A DNA stretch of 64,000 nt from Paramacrobiotus metropolitanus (GCF_019649055.1 NW_026570226.1:2604001-2668000); one strand, 5' to 3'. Positions 21,736 to 33,590 are shown, numbered from the stretch's first letter. Program-made: numbers and translations. Notes: generated by a model not told the origin, from the letters alone.

Positions 21736-23440
21736 TACGTTGTAGAGTAGAGCTCGACAACCTATCATGCCTCTAACCTATGAACCCTGCGCTCTTGCAA
21801 TATTTTGTACTCAGATCACCGTGATATTTACTTTTAAAAAAATGTTTTCAACTCCTTCGTGCTGCCTTGCCGGCTCGCTTGTAGCCGGCAAGCATATTGA
21901 CATGTTCACGGTTCACGGTTTGAGCATATTTGCCGGGGGGAAATCCTTGTGAGCACTTTTGACCGGCGAAAATGCTCACGATTGAGGTCACATAATTATA
22001 TATTGTGCACGCAATTTTTCTTTAGAAAGAACAAGTTACTCAAATAAGTCACTTATCTTCAAACAGAGTGTAGGTATTATCTTTTAGTGTTCTCATAAAT
22101 ATGTTCACTGCTGCAAAATATGGTTAACCTTAACTTGGCGGTATCTTGTACATAATTCTAATTAAAATGTTTTCTCGTATGCTGTCCGCGGATTGAGATA
22201 ATGTTCCGTTTAAAATTTTCATTTTCTTAGTCCATAATCTAAAAAGAAATCGTTTTGCCAATCTACTCAAAAACATAGTCTAACGTAAATTAACTCATCA
22301 AAAGTAGTAAACTGACAGAAGGAAAGCCGTCGGGGTTAAGCGTCACACAGAATAAAAGGCAAAATCAAAACTTGTACTTTATCGCGCTTATTGTTAGATC
22401 TTAATCAAATGGGGAGATTGCTGTAACCAGCAAATAAGCTGCTGCATTTATAGATCACATTCCGGCATCGCAGACATGTTTTGCCCAAAACCATAGGATA
22501 CAGCAAAAAGCAATACAGCAACGCAGCAAAAAAATCATAGGGTACAGGAAAAGTTGGTGATCACTGAGTACCGACCAAAATAATTAAAACTAAAAATTCG
22601 AAATTGATGTATTTTTCGGTCCAGCTTTATTTTACCATACAACAGCTTCTGGCGTTCGCTTATTTTGAACATACCACAGCGCAGCAGTCTGTTTTGGAGT
22701 AAGCAGTTTTTCAGTATAAAGGTTACGTTATGTCTCGGTGGTTGTTTACGAAAGCTGTCGCCAACTGGAACTGGATGACTGATTTCTTAATGATGATAAT
22801 TTCTTTGAGATAATGATATCTTAATTGTCGTGTTTACCGATCAACTGCTGTGTTTTCAATGATAATATCGCCTGATACCTGATAAACCGGTTATTAGGAA
22901 TTGTTAAGCGATATTGATCTATAATAATATTTGTTATCTCAGTTCTCAGTAAAGTGACATCCGCAATGGTAACTAACAATTATTATATGAATATCCCTTT
23001 ACTTAAATAATGCAACGATGATTGTATCACCATTTAATGCTGCCCCTAAGCAAAATAAGCACACACCCTGGATAGCTACTAAAATCTTGAGTACTATTTA
23101 TACTGGACCCGGTGGACCGGTACTGCTGCTCAAAATCATGCTTCGATATCCGATATAAGTTTATGCGTGTTCCATTATATTCGTATTTTGCATTCAAAAA
23201 TTAAGCAGTTCGCAGCACCGGTACGTTATGGAATCGTTAATCATGCACACTTAGACAATAAGATTACATGTAGAGTTCATTTCTTGAGCAACCATGCAAC
23301 GAACGAGGTCGACAGTGCCTTGCATTTAATTCTGCGCTCAGTAAAAAGCTGACGAAAAACTCACCAACTGACTAACTTGTTATTCACATCAATCACAAAT
23401 TAGCTTCCGTTGTTTTCTTAAAGACTGTATTTTGTTTGAA
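21736..23440. other. gene-free stretch
   Basis: AT-rich sequence with only short open frames and no domain, RNA gene or repeat that I recognise. From about 23160 it resembles 56190-56380 (for example GAGCAACCATGCAACGAACG versus GACCAACCATGCAACGAACG), the duplicated upstream region of the lipocalin-like gene. Confidence 0.5.
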
Positions 23441-23442
23441 CC

Positions 23443-25064
23443 ATGGCTGGTAGGAAAACTGTGCTACTGGTGACGACAGTGGTGTTCGGTGCGTATGGGT
23501 AATTCCTATGGCAACTTTTTCGTCACGTGAGGCGAGATTTTAAACACTTCGGTGAAATCGTGGCATTCTACATGTAATACGTATAGGTCAGGTTGCCGTT
23601 TCCGGGCAGAACATCCTTACCAGGAGCTGCTAACTGGAAGGGCAGCACCTGCGTGAAGCGGGGATCACTGCGTCTGACCGTCTAGTAGTACGTCCCGTTG
23701 GGGTACTTGGCAAAGGTCACGCGCTCACCCTTGGCCGACACATTAGCGGGAATGCCTAAAATAAGAATTAAAGGACCAGTTCCCTTTCAGTTTCAGCCTT
23801 TTTGCGCTGGTAACCTTTTGCAACCTTAATATTTAGATTACAATTACTTCTGTAAATGATCAAATATTAGCATTAAATTATTAAACTAAATCCTTAAAAC
23901 TGCAATTACTTTTAAATTGTAGTTGTTTCTAAAATATTTTTTAACACTTTTAAATAATTAATAACAAGCCCAGCACGGATGAATAATGTCTTAGGATTTC
24001 GAGCATGTAAAACGGTTAACTGCATATGTATTAAATAATGGAACGATGTTTATTACATTAAGGAGGCACGAACAAAATAAACAGGCGTGAGCAGAACCTG
24101 TTATTTTTGCTAATTCGCAGTTCGCTAATTTCAATGACAGTTCGATATAATAACACATAGTAACAATCTGGGGATTTACAAACAGCCCATGTTAAGCTAA
24201 TGGCCACCATGGTAACAAGCTTTTGAGTGACCACTGGACTGTGGGAATTGGGCTTTTCAGAAATTTGAAGATGCAGGATTACTCTCGACACTGAGAGGAT
24301 TCTGTAGAACTTTAGAGCGTGCAGATTGGATGTGTAGAACGGGAGAACATTGAGTACAACGGCAAAGTGTCGAGGACCCTTGTCACGTAGTTAGTATTCA
24401 TATAATTATTGCTTAATACATATAATTGTTTAATGCTTATCACGGACGCTTGCCTTCACTCCTGGTCGACAAGGTGGCGCAGCGTCCCGAATTCACCGTC
24501 AACTGGCAGGCGCAGGTCCTCTTTTTTCCCGATGCCAGCGGCTATATTAACGTAAGTGATTAACCGGCATCGCATGTATTATTTGTCAGACACACAACAA
24601 TCGCTCCATATGTCGTCCACTAATTTTGCCCACAATGTGCGGCAGTTTGATGTGCAGTCACTATTACTCATCTAGCGCACAAAATCGAGTAACAATGTAG
24701 ATTTCTTCTAAACAGCTGTAAAGATATTGCGATCTATAATTGTGTGCGCGAGTAAGCGGCTTTTATGCGCAGTCAATATTTTTACGCTAACTTGCCATGA
24801 TAGCCAAAATGCTTCTTATTTTTCTTGATTTCTGTCAGATATTTATTTTTTTCTGTGGGGTTAGTATTCTATGTGAGCCAGATTCATACTTTGTGAAAAT
24901 ACGGTATAATGAACATCGATTTTGCGGTCACTGTTTGTCGTGCTCCTAATTCTAACTGCCGTTTTACAGATAATCTCGTGACGACACTTGTAGCCTTCAC
25001 TACTGGAGCCCCATTTCGCCTTGTGGGCAATTAAGATGATGGAGGAGTTATCACTCAGGCTTAA
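23443..25064 (+). pseudogene. broken, internally inverted copy of the lipocalin-like gene
   Basis: Paralog of 56384-60614. Exon 1 with its signal peptide start (MAGRKTVLLV) and donor is kept at 23443-23488. Exon 2 is missing. The first two thirds of exon 3 (23755 down to 23557) and much of intron 2 lie on the minus strand. From about 24453 the last third of exon 3 is again on the plus strand, ending at a good donor (24552). Exon 4 (24970-25064) has lost a base at its start and carries an in-frame TAA. A single inversion of about 0.9 kb (23557-24452) plus loss of exon 2 explains the arrangement. The copied intron lacks the tandem arrays of the intact gene. Confidence 0.8.
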
Positions 25065-25614
25065 CCATGTCTGGCCATTCTGCAGTGCTCACGAAGTTCA
25101 AACGCCAAATGCCCCAGTTCTTAGGAACGATCATATGATTATTTTTACAATGTTTGTTAACTTATGCGTATACGTGCATTTTACAGTGGGAAATTCCCAC
25201 TAGCAACCTTAAACGGAATGTGGACAAGTAAAACAACGACCGAAATCTAAAAATATGCAGTACCGACTACCGAGCTTTTGTCCGTCGTCCCTTGTAAAAC
25301 TTCAGTGGAAATTTTTATACTGTTGCCACAATCCCACATTTACATATGTAGCAATAAAAACCAATGTCGCGACGCTGCTGCTGGAGAAATCGAGTTGGTT
25401 ATGCAGCACTTGAATGAGGAATTTAGCTGTGCAAGCTGGAAAAAATGTGAGGCCACCAATGTAGCCAGCAAGCAAGGTTGCGTCAGCAAGTATGACGTAA
25501 AAAAGGTTGCGTCACCCTGGAAACACCAGTATACCTGGGAGATTAATTGGTGGGCTACATAAAAAACACGCTATTGAACGTAAAACGATCGTTACAAGCG
25601 GGATTATGGATAAC

Positions 25615-27120
25615 TTATGAGTCGAAGCTGTTGTTGGTGTGCACGGTATGCAACATTTCCAGTATCTTGTCCGTGCAGTTGCAAGTTTCTGAACATCTAG
25701 TATCGCTTCGATCATACGACAGCAACAGATAGGTTAAATATAATCCCATGAGCTGCAACACAAACAGTTTCCGCATAATTATGCAAAGGTCTGATTGTTC
25801 ATGAAGGTACATGATATCTTACGGTTATAACAGTTTGGCGGTTCAGCCGAGCGCACGAACCCAAACTCATCACCGGAGGATTGCTCTGCATACTATTTAG
25901 AGCCAGCTGATGATGACCTTGATACTGATGACTTTCCAGCAAAGCTTTGTCTAAAAGAATCCGACGAAAAGCCGCTGTAAATTCCTCCACCTAAATGAAT
26001 AAGTGCTAAGCACAGTTCATTATTAATGACAGCGGCTGTTATTATTGACGATTATTTAAAAGAATAATAATCAGTTTTTGAATTTTACACAATTTATAAT
26101 CAATTTATAGTCAATCAACAAAGAAAACTGGTGTCATCTGTATTACAATATCAATGTCTATTCGTAGGCCTTGCAAATTGCAAAATCTTATGTGGGTGGA
26201 GTCGATAGACTATACCTTGTCGCTCAGATAAACGAAGCATGTTGTCCTCAACGCAACCTGCGCAGACTTCAAGAAAACCACACTACCCGCGTTTGCAAAA
26301 CCAGCGCCTTCAAAGAAATTTGCGGTGTTGTATACGAGTGACACGATGTCATGAACGTAATAGATAAGAACGCAAATTCCCATCAACCCATCCGTTTCTT
26401 CAACAATGATGCTCGTTGTCCGGTGATAACGGAGACACTCATTCAGTCGCACTAGTTTTCGCCCCGGTTTTTGTTCATTGCTGGTGGCCTTTAATTCTTC
26501 GGTTATTTGGGCAAAAGCAACGCCACACACCAAAGCGATAATCGCGGTGTACACCAATGCACACAGAATGCCAAGTTCAAAAAATTCCTCGGCAACTTCC
26601 ATGATCGTTACAACAATACTAATCATCCGCTTGTCAACGGAAAAGGCACTGGCTATATTGGCTACGTTCTGGTTACCCATGCCACCGGCACCGACTGCTC
26701 TGTAAACGAATGCCGATTGTAAACTGACTACGAGAATGCATAAAACGAAGGTTGAAGCACAGATGCGATTTTCGGTGTTTTTCTTAATGAACTGTCGGAA
26801 TAATGGTTCCGATTGGCGGACCAACGCGGACATTTTACGGAAACGTCGGTTGACAATGCAAGGAAAGGTACATCAATGTCCGTGAAGCATTGGCACGCAG
26901 AAGAGACCAGTTCGGCAACAGAGCCATTTTGATACTGGATTTTGTGGGCGATTGAAATTACGGCAAGAATAACGGAACTGGACCATAAAACAGCAGCCCA
27001 GGGGAGCCACAAAATAATTATAAAGCGGAGCGATTTTCGGCAGAAAGTGAGTTCGGTTGGACATGATACGGTAGTCAAACACAAGGCTACTTCTAAGAAT
27101 TTGAACACCGACTGCAACAT
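25615..27120 (-). CDS. gustatory-receptor-like 7TM protein, 3 exons
   Basis: Minus-strand chemoreceptor-like gene. Exons: 27120-26216, 25990-25823 and 25752-25615, joined in phase 0 by introns of 225 and 70 bp with GTATAG and GTAAGA donors. Expected length is about 403 aa, usual for the insect-type GR (7tm_7) family. Several hydrophobic segments lie in exon 1. Exon 2 encodes RLNRQTVIT and the last exon LYLTYLLLSYD, fitting the GR family C-terminal region (INRS... followed by TYhhhhhQF). Exon 1 changes frame by one missing base near 26850-26880, otherwise it is open. The start ATG 27120 is the first Met in frame. A second copy lies at 63391-63758. Function (taste or ion-channel receptor) is inferred from family resemblance only. 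Confidence 0.6.
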
Positions 27121-27149
27121 TTTGGCGAACGAAGGTAGCTTTAACAAGT

Positions 27150-28030
27150 TTGGCTACAAACTGTAGCGTTCATGGTTTGGAGAAAAATTTTCCACCAGTT
27201 CCAGTTAAATGTGTGTCTTTGTACAAACAACAAATTGTCTGGATCATCATGTTTTTTGTGTGCCGATCAAGGGTACCAGCGGTTTGCAGTAAATGCCCCT
27301 TTGGGATGGGACTGGAAAGCCAACGCTTTGCTAGTAATTACTAATGTCAGTAAAGCGTCTTTCATTTATTTTCAAGCAGGAAGTCATGCACAATTTAAAG
27401 GTCACCACGGATCACATAGCAGTTCATAGTCAAGTTTTTCTAAATAATGCGGGGTAAATGGGGCAAAGATGAGGAATCTAACCAGGACCCTACCAGAGGC
27501 CCCAGAAAAGTCCATATTTTGTTTGAAGACGGGGTATGTACTGGGAATACTTAGCAAGTATTTTCATCGGCAATGGTCCAGTTTGGCGTGGCCAAAAACA
27601 AATTTAAGTACATAATACAAACCCTTATATGTTGTCTATGCAACTACTTATTCCAGTAATCCTGGTGATACTAAGTGCCAGATCTATACTACGTGCGGCG
27701 CCCCATAGTTTTCAGATCTCAATAAGCAAACCATTTTTTCTAAAAACTGACACTACCAATAGATCGGCCTCGGTTAAGAAATGGCTCACATGGTTTTCGT
27801 TTCTAAATTTGTTCGGCCAGATTCGTGCCGGCACGATGCCCACTTTCAAGGTGACCTTGACACTTAAAAAAAATTCTGCATGGATACAATACATAACACA
27901 GATTATTAGGCACACGCAATAAGCCAACATAAATTATAGTTTATTGTATTTATTTTCGTGCCACACCAAGCACAAAATTAATCGCAAGTCGAAATCTCGG
28001 TTTCGATACGCGTATTACCGTTAACTTAGA
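27150..28030. other. intergenic, one possible small secreted ORF
   Basis: Upstream of the GR-like gene. A 97-codon plus frame at 27629-27922 starts MLSMQLLIPVILVILSARS, which could be a signal peptide. It has no recognised domain and may be chance. Nothing else seen. Confidence 0.3.
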
Positions 28031-28039
28031 GTACCCTGT

Positions 28040-28404
28040 GGATAGCTGCTCATTTGGTTATCGTGCCGGCAGTCGTTACCGTTGCTTTTTCGAAATTATG
28101 ATAGCATATATCTTAACCTTTGCAGGTGGTCAGGCCATCAGCCGACGTGTCATCGACAGAGTCAAATAACCAGCAGATAAAGTCAGAAAGCAGTGCGTTT
28201 TACTGCTAACGGTTTTAACAGGCAGCGTTTTAATCTGCTGGACACCTGCCGTTGCAATACTGCCTGTGCTGACCACAAATCAAGATCCCCTAGTCATGTT
28301 CTGGATTTTCACCATAAGTGAACTGCAGCCCGTAGTGGGTCCCATAGTTTTCGCCTTATCCATGTCGGATCTTAGGCAATTAACCTTTCACCGCCCTCTA
28401 GGTT
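28040..28404 (+). pseudogene. GPCR remnant: TM4 scrap and TM6-TM7 exon
   Basis: At about 28042-28085 an AAHLVIVPAV scrap corresponds to TM4. An acceptor TTTGCAG at 28121-28127 is followed by the TM6-TM7 exon: LTGSVLICWTPA, NQDPLVMFWIFT, ELQPVVGPIVFAL, and stop TGA at 28402-28404. Bases are missing around 28200 (TTTTACTGC), and Gly replaces Asp in the VIDP-type motif. A decayed copy of the receptor family. Confidence 0.7.
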
Positions 28405-29260
28405 GAATCGTAAAACGGCGGTACTACACAGTGCTGAAAATGGCCAGTACTGTCTATGCATGTGACCGTCCAAAACGGACGTCAAAAACAAAATTACACC
28501 ATCTTGCTGCCTCAACCCAGACACTTCAAATTTCTTCAAACCACATCTGCAACTCTCGCTCTTGCTGCAGCTTGACACCTAAAAGCACGAAAAGCTTATT
28601 TTACTTCCTCGGTTGCTTGGATTTCTCTTGACAGAATTCTGTATAGTGTTTATATCATGTGTGGTAAACAAAAATGAAATACGCCGAAATGAAAATGAAA
28701 TATCGCGGAATTATATCTGCAACCTACATGATATATAGATGCCACAGTAAGTAGTTTTGTTTATTGTTCGGATAAAGCAATCTTCCATACGCGCCGATCA
28801 GGACTAGCACAGCAAGATGGTGTACTCTGTATAAGCACTAAAACTGTAGACATTCTGCGTTCATAAAGGTTTACTTGTCAAGCATCGTAAAATACAACAA
28901 TGTTAAAGCCATTCAGCCGAGCTCAATTTGCCCGTTGACAGTTACGATAAGGCAGAGGTAATAACAACATAAAGCAGGTTCTAAAGTAAAACCGATTAGT
29001 TTCAGATTATAAGCAATTTTATCGGCTTGTTTTCGTACGAGCGATAGCTCGCTGTTACAGCGGTTTACAAACACGTGTAATAAAACGCTTTACGATCGAT
29101 ATTAAAACAAACAGCTTTTAAAAGTATTTTATAAAGCTTGTGCTGAGCGGACGATCTCCGTGAGCTACATAAGAGTGTTAGAAACAAGCAGTTTATTAGT
29201 CTCCAATCGCGAACAGATTCTCATAACAGTCTCCAAAACAGTCTTTATGATTGACAACTC
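28405..29260. other. gene-free stretch
   Basis: No coding, RNA or repeat feature that I can support; only short overlapping open frames at 28372-28631. Confidence 0.5.
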
Positions 29261-29262
29261 CA

Positions 29263-29403
29263 ATGCAGAAAGCGATGGGAGATATTCCAGAGCAGCTGCA
29301 AGGCATTCTCAGATATCTTAATGCAGAGAATGTAAACGCTGCTAGAACTATTTTGGGACTACTTCCGCGTCTTTTGATTGCTCCTTTGAAAATAGAATCT
29401 TGA
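29263..29403 (+). CDS. short ORF with F-box-like segment (46 aa), uncertain
   Basis: From ATG 29263 the frame reads MGDIPEQLQGILRYLNAEN, reminiscent of an F-box (LPxELLxxIxxYL), and ends TGA at 29401-29403. It is short and could be an isolated exon or chance. No substrate-binding repeats follow. Confidence 0.25.
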   Translation: MQKAMGDIPEQLQGILRYLNAENVNAARTILGLLPRLLIAPLKIES

Positions 29404-29560
29404 CATGTTTGGAGATAGGTGTAATTTTGACGTCACTTACAGTGCCACAATATGGTTTGTACTCTTTATGCCTGCATAATACGTCCAGTTTTCGAGCTTT
29501 GAAGTTTTTTTCTTTCCGTTACAGTCCTTGCTGTTACTGTATTGCGGGCAGTTGCTGCCG

Positions 29561-29604
29561 CTCTTCTTGAACACAATGCGAAGGCATCGTGTGTTCAAGA
29601 AGAG
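29561..29604. repeat. perfect 15-bp inverted repeat hairpin
   Basis: CTCTTCTTGAACACA (29561-29575) is exactly reverse-complemented at 29590-29604. The 14-base loop can itself pair ATGC with GCAT around a GAAG tetraloop. Not associated with a terminator or TIR element here. Confidence 0.7.
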
Positions 29605-29843
29605 GATTCTATCCAAAATGCGCTTCGCCGTCATGAATGTGGCAACCATGTTGATCGTTTAAAAGGTAAATTAAGTAAATGACGTAACGCTAATTTTATC
29701 GCAAACTATACAGATACTAAATTCAAAACTTTAAATGACTATAGCAGCACCATACAGGATGCAGCCAAAATAAAACCATCTCAATTTGCCTACTTTAACC
29801 GGCTTAGTACTGTACTTTCACGCTGTCTTCACAAGCTCGAAAT

Positions 29844-30083
29844 TTACGTTTTGAGGAGTGGCCAAGTAAGATTGACTGATTGAGAATATAGGATAGCAAG
29901 TGCCAAAAGTAACCAAATATATATCGCATCCATGTTTAAGCAGCACGGCCAGCGATCGGCAATTTGGTTTCTGTCAGTGCCGTTCCGAGATCTATTATTA
30001 CCGAAATCGCTTGTTGAAGCATCTGTTTGTACAGTTACTAATTGTTGCATTACGCAAAACAGAAGCAGGCTAATTGTAAGCAT
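29844..30083 (-). CDS. possible small membrane/secreted protein (79 aa), divergent to next gene
   Basis: Minus frame from ATG 30083: MLTISLLLFCVMQQLVTVQT is signal-peptide-like, and a second hydrophobic run IYIWLLLALAILY lies near the C-terminus. No family recognised. It starts 53 bp from the start of the plus-strand gene at 30136, so a shared bidirectional promoter is possible. Confidence 0.25.
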   Translation of the reverse strand: MLTISLLLFCVMQQLVTVQTDASTSDFGNNRSRNGTDRNQIADRWPCCLNMDAIYIWLLLALAILYSQSVNLTWPLLKT

Positions 30084-30135
30084 GTCGCAGTAAAAGTGCT
30101 AATGCCCTACAAAATCAAAAGGTGGACAAGAGTAA

Positions 30136-31173
30136 ATGAAAGGTTTCATTTTGCTTCTTACAGCTCTTATGGCAGATGTGGATTCTGTAATGACAAGATT
30201 AAAGACAGATACGAATGACGACAATCGGGATCCTCCTTCAGCCCAACAGATAGCAACCAATTACAACATTCTGACGAACGGACATCTGATGGCAAGCGCT
30301 GCTTTTTTCGGTAAAACTGTAGAAATTGTCAAATACACCTCAAAGGATATCGTCGAATTGAAAATCAACTTTGCAGATCGAGTGGGAACCATATGCTCAA
30401 AGGGGGAAGCTCCGGTGTACTTGGCTTTACTGAAAACGATTGCAGTAGTGGCAACTCATTACCTGCTTTTCGAAAACCTTCGGATCACTTTGATAGCAGC
30501 AGTACAAGGCTCTCCAGGCGTACGCGAGCAGACACTAGTCTGGAAGCGGCATTTAGCAGAAGCGCTCAACGGCATGGCCCTTGTTAACGAAGACAAAGTG
30601 CACTTTGCTGTCTGCTATATGACATCCGCGTCAAATACCATGCTGGAAAGATTTCGACAGGAGGTTGGCTGCAGTGCATTTCTTCAGAACAACGCCCCGC
30701 TGTTTACAAGGAAGGCAGTTATCGTATCCAGAGCGGGCGTAGACCTTGGAGATATTCTGCCCGATCCTTTTATACGTGAGAGACGATCCGCTTACGTTCA
30801 GGTAAGACGTGAATAAAGCCAGTTAGTCAACCGATACCCGATACGCTTCTACTTAACATTACTTTGTTTGATGAATACGTACCCGTAGTCCGTACACTGC
30901 GTTTCAACTTTGAGGTTACGATTCACTCGGCGCACTACCGTACTCTTTAAAGACTACACTCAATGATTACCTTTCGTGCAGTGCAATACCATATCCGCGC
31001 ACAACATTTGCTCGGTGCTCTACCATTCGGCCGCACCTTTATCTTCCGTGGGCAGCTTTTTGGGATTGCGGGAAATTTACTTCCGTTGTTTATCTGTATT
31101 GTCTAGCAGCAAGCACAGCCAATATTTTTGCTTTACTGTATCAAAGGCAGTAATAAACTTGGTCGGAGTATAG
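30136..31173 (+). CDS. unrecognised secreted-type protein, two exons (285 aa)
   Basis: Exon 1 30136-30801 starts MKGFILLLTALMADVDS, a plausible signal peptide, and ends at a strong donor (CAG|GTAAGAC). An acceptor TTTCGTGCAG leads into exon 2 at 30982 in the same phase, open to TAG 31171-31173; the intron is 180 bp. Exon 1 has alternating hydrophobic and charged stretches (VYLALLKTIAVVATHYLLF) and LPDPFIRERRSAYVQ near its end. Exon 2 is Cys/Ser-rich (APLSSVGSFLGL). I recognise no family. A continuation through GTATAG at 31168 into 31372 onward is possible but gives no better protein. The frame is intact, unlike the receptor fragments around it. Confidence 0.45.
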
Positions 31174-31357
31174 TTAAGTACTTTCGATGCCCACACATCG
31201 GTCTTATAAGATTTATGGTGCCGAACGAAAGCAGAGCCTTAAAACATGATGCAGCGAGCAAAGGCTGTACAAAGGTGTCTGCAGACTACCTCGCAAATCC
31301 GTAAAGAAGATACTTTTCGAGTGCTAACCTTATCTATTGATCTAAACTAATAAGCTG

Positions 31358-31735
31358 TTGTTTAATGTTCTAGAATGCTTCCATTCGCGCGGCTGGTGTT
31401 GTCGCAGTTATACTTGCACACGGTGTTGCCGTGTCACGGCTCTGCTTAATTCAGAACCTGTAAGGACACTTTGGCGGATAAGATTAGCTGAAAATGGAAG
31501 TTCCAGATTATATCGTTGTTGTCCCAATGGACTGCTGGCATTTGGTATCCCGCACATTATTGAATTAGAGAGGCTCAATGGGCAATTTGTCTTTATAAAG
31601 CTGATTGACGGTTCTACGTTAATTTTGGATAAGCTTACCAACGCGTTTATCACCAAGAATTTTAGCGCCAAAAGACAAGGAAATCAGATTATTCCGGGCG
31701 ACGACGGACATTGGCTTATACAAGAAGTCTGGTAG
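31358..31735 (+). CDS. unrecognised ORF (about 110-125 aa), possible terminal exon
   Basis: Open frame ending TAG 31733-31735. An acceptor-like GTTCTAG precedes 31372. It encodes a Cys-rich start (CCRSYTCTRCC), then RLYRCCPNGLLAFGIPHII, FVFIKLIDGSTLILDKLTN and GDDGHWLIQEVW. The later half reads like a compact folded domain but I do not recognise it. There is no ATG near the start of the good part, so it is probably an exon. Confidence 0.3.
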   Translation: MFNVLECFHSRGWCCRSYTCTRCCRVTALLNSEPVRTLWRIRLAENGSSRLYRCCPNGLLAFGIPHIIELERLNGQFVFIKLIDGSTLILDKLTNAFITKNFSAKRQGNQIIPGDDGHWLIQEVW

Positions 31736-31899
31736 CTTGTGTATAATTAAAAACTGAATGTGTTCTTATTTTCCTACTGCTACAAGCTGAAGAGTTAAAT
31801 TTGTTGGGCAGCAACGCAAAACAAAACACAAAACTATCACAAAAGTTTAGAGTTCAAATACTCGCACTTCATTTCCGTTCGGTTTCGCAAGTATATTAA

Positions 31900-32413
31900 A
31901 TTAAGTATTTAACGTGGTGCGAGCCTTGCGAGGAACGGAAAGACTAAACATCTTATGCGAATCAGCCTGTGCCAGTCTAGCGAGGAAGAGCTATACAAAT
32001 ATCCTTATCCGGTGTTCCAATGCTCTCCAGAAACTTGAATACCAACCGGATTTACGAATTGACTACCGCTAAACTTACTTGTGACTTGCACAACAGGAGA
32101 TTCTAGCGCGTGACTTCCGGTAATAGTGTCAGACATCTGCGCTATAATTAACGCTTTGTCAATATTCAATAATCGCATGCTCTGACTTCTGGTTAACCAT
32201 ATGTAGAATTGTAAAACGCCTGCGACGCAGGAGCAGTGGATCTCCTGTATCTGTACTGCTATCCAGCAAGACAGTACGCCTTACGCCAGTCTTAGCAGAA
32301 CTGCAGCCTCTTCAGTACTAAAGGGTTTCTGGTGAACTGATTGGTGTAAAAAATTCAAATTTTCTTTTGTAACGGTGAGTGTATTCTGCCGCACTTTCCG
32401 GTTCACAGCGATC
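31900..32413 (+). repeat. GPCR upstream region, duplicated copy
   Basis: Parallel to about 940-1450 and 33810-34320 (for example CGGATTTACGAATTGACTACCG versus CGGATTTACGAATTAATTACCG). It leads to a receptor ATG at 32414. Holds the ETS-like site at 32113. Confidence 0.65.
32113..32120 (-). promoter_or_regulatory. ETS-type site upstream of GPCR ATG 32414
   Basis: ACTTCCGG in TGACTTCCGGTAA, about 300 bp before the receptor start; conserved in position with 33992. Confidence 0.4.
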
Positions 32414-32455
32414 ATGAGCGGTATGACTAATAACAGCTCAATAATAACTCCATGA
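32414..32455 (+). pseudogene. GPCR 5' scrap
   Basis: ATG 32414 begins MSGMTNNSSIIT, homologous to the N-terminus at 34321 (MNALTNNSSS). The similarity stops at about 32452, where an inserted block (32452-33760) starts. Confidence 0.55.
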
Positions 32456-32629
32456 CGGTACTACCGCCAGCTGCGCCACGTGCAGTAACTGTGAGAACGT
32501 CGGGAATTTCGAGGATACAATTGTGGATTTGGAGCCGCGTGGAGGATCGCTTAGGCTCGCACCGAGGACGTAGCGAAAGCTGCAAGGGGTGTGAGGAGAG
32601 GTAGCACGACAACTCTATGACCTTCATCT

Positions 32630-32860
32630 CGCTGCCCGACAATTTGCTGACCGACTTGTTGCTGACTATCACAACTTGCTGACCGACAAATCGTTGACCG
32701 ACACTTCCTTTTCTACAAACTTGCTGACCGACATCTTGCTGAAACCAATTTGCTGAACGACAACTTACTTGTCGGTCAGCGAAATGTCGGTAATCGACAA
32801 CTCGCTGACCGACAACTTGTAAAAAACGAAAACTTGCTGACCGACAATTTGCTGACCTGT
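32630..32860 (-). repeat. short tandem repeat array, left arm of inverted pair
   Basis: About a dozen degenerate copies of a 14-18 bp unit resembling GCTGACCGACAATTT. It is the reverse complement of the array at 33315-33590. Confidence 0.7.
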
Positions 32861-33314
32861 TCAACGCACATAAAGCAAAATTTACGCGAAAATTAAAATC
32901 TACGTTTATTTCATGAAAAAGAAGCACTACAGTGACATTTATAACTGAAATCTGTTGTTTGTTGTTGTTGTCTTAGTTAATAATAATTATTTATTAATAG
33001 TTTTTATATATATATATTATATTTATAATTACACCGGTGGTATTCGGTCTGCGGCGTAAGTATCTGTATCACCATCAAAACTCAAAATTTAAACTTGTAT
33101 CGTTAGTGGTAAAGTGTTTCTGCACAGCGAGAACGGATTTCGTTACTGCATATGCGCACAATAGCATCCTGCTGTTTGCACAACCTGGAAACAAATATCT
33201 GCCAGTAACAGTATTGTTCATTGCATTTGTACTTGTAGCATCTTTGTAGCCTTTATTCGAAATGGTGTTTTTGTTTATTTGTTTATCACAATGATTCGAT
33301 GGATAACAAAATAA

Positions 33315-33590
33315 ACTGGTGGTCAGCGAGTTGTCGGTATTTCCACGAATCGTCGGTCAGCAAAATGTCGGCCAACAAATTAGTATGTAAGCAAATTGTC
33401 GGGTAAACATTTTGTCAGTCAACAAAATGTCGTCAGCAAATCGTCGGTGTCAGCAAACTGTCGTTCAGCAAAATGTCGGTCAGCGATTCGTTGTTTCAAC
33501 AAACTGTCGGGTCAACATTTTGTCGGTCAGCAAATAGTCGTCAGCAAGTTGTCGGTCAGCAAGATGTCGGTCAGCGAGTTGTCGGTGCGC
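33315..33590 (+). repeat. short tandem repeat array, right arm of inverted pair
   Basis: About fifteen degenerate copies of units such as GTCGGTCAGCAAAAT, inverted relative to 32630-32860. Together they form a foldback structure around an AT-rich centre (32861-33314) with a TA microsatellite near 33005. Confidence 0.7.

Noticed and set aside
32630-33590. CRISPR-like array
   Set aside because: Units are 14-18 bp, degenerate and without unique spacers, and occur in inverted orientation in a eukaryotic context.
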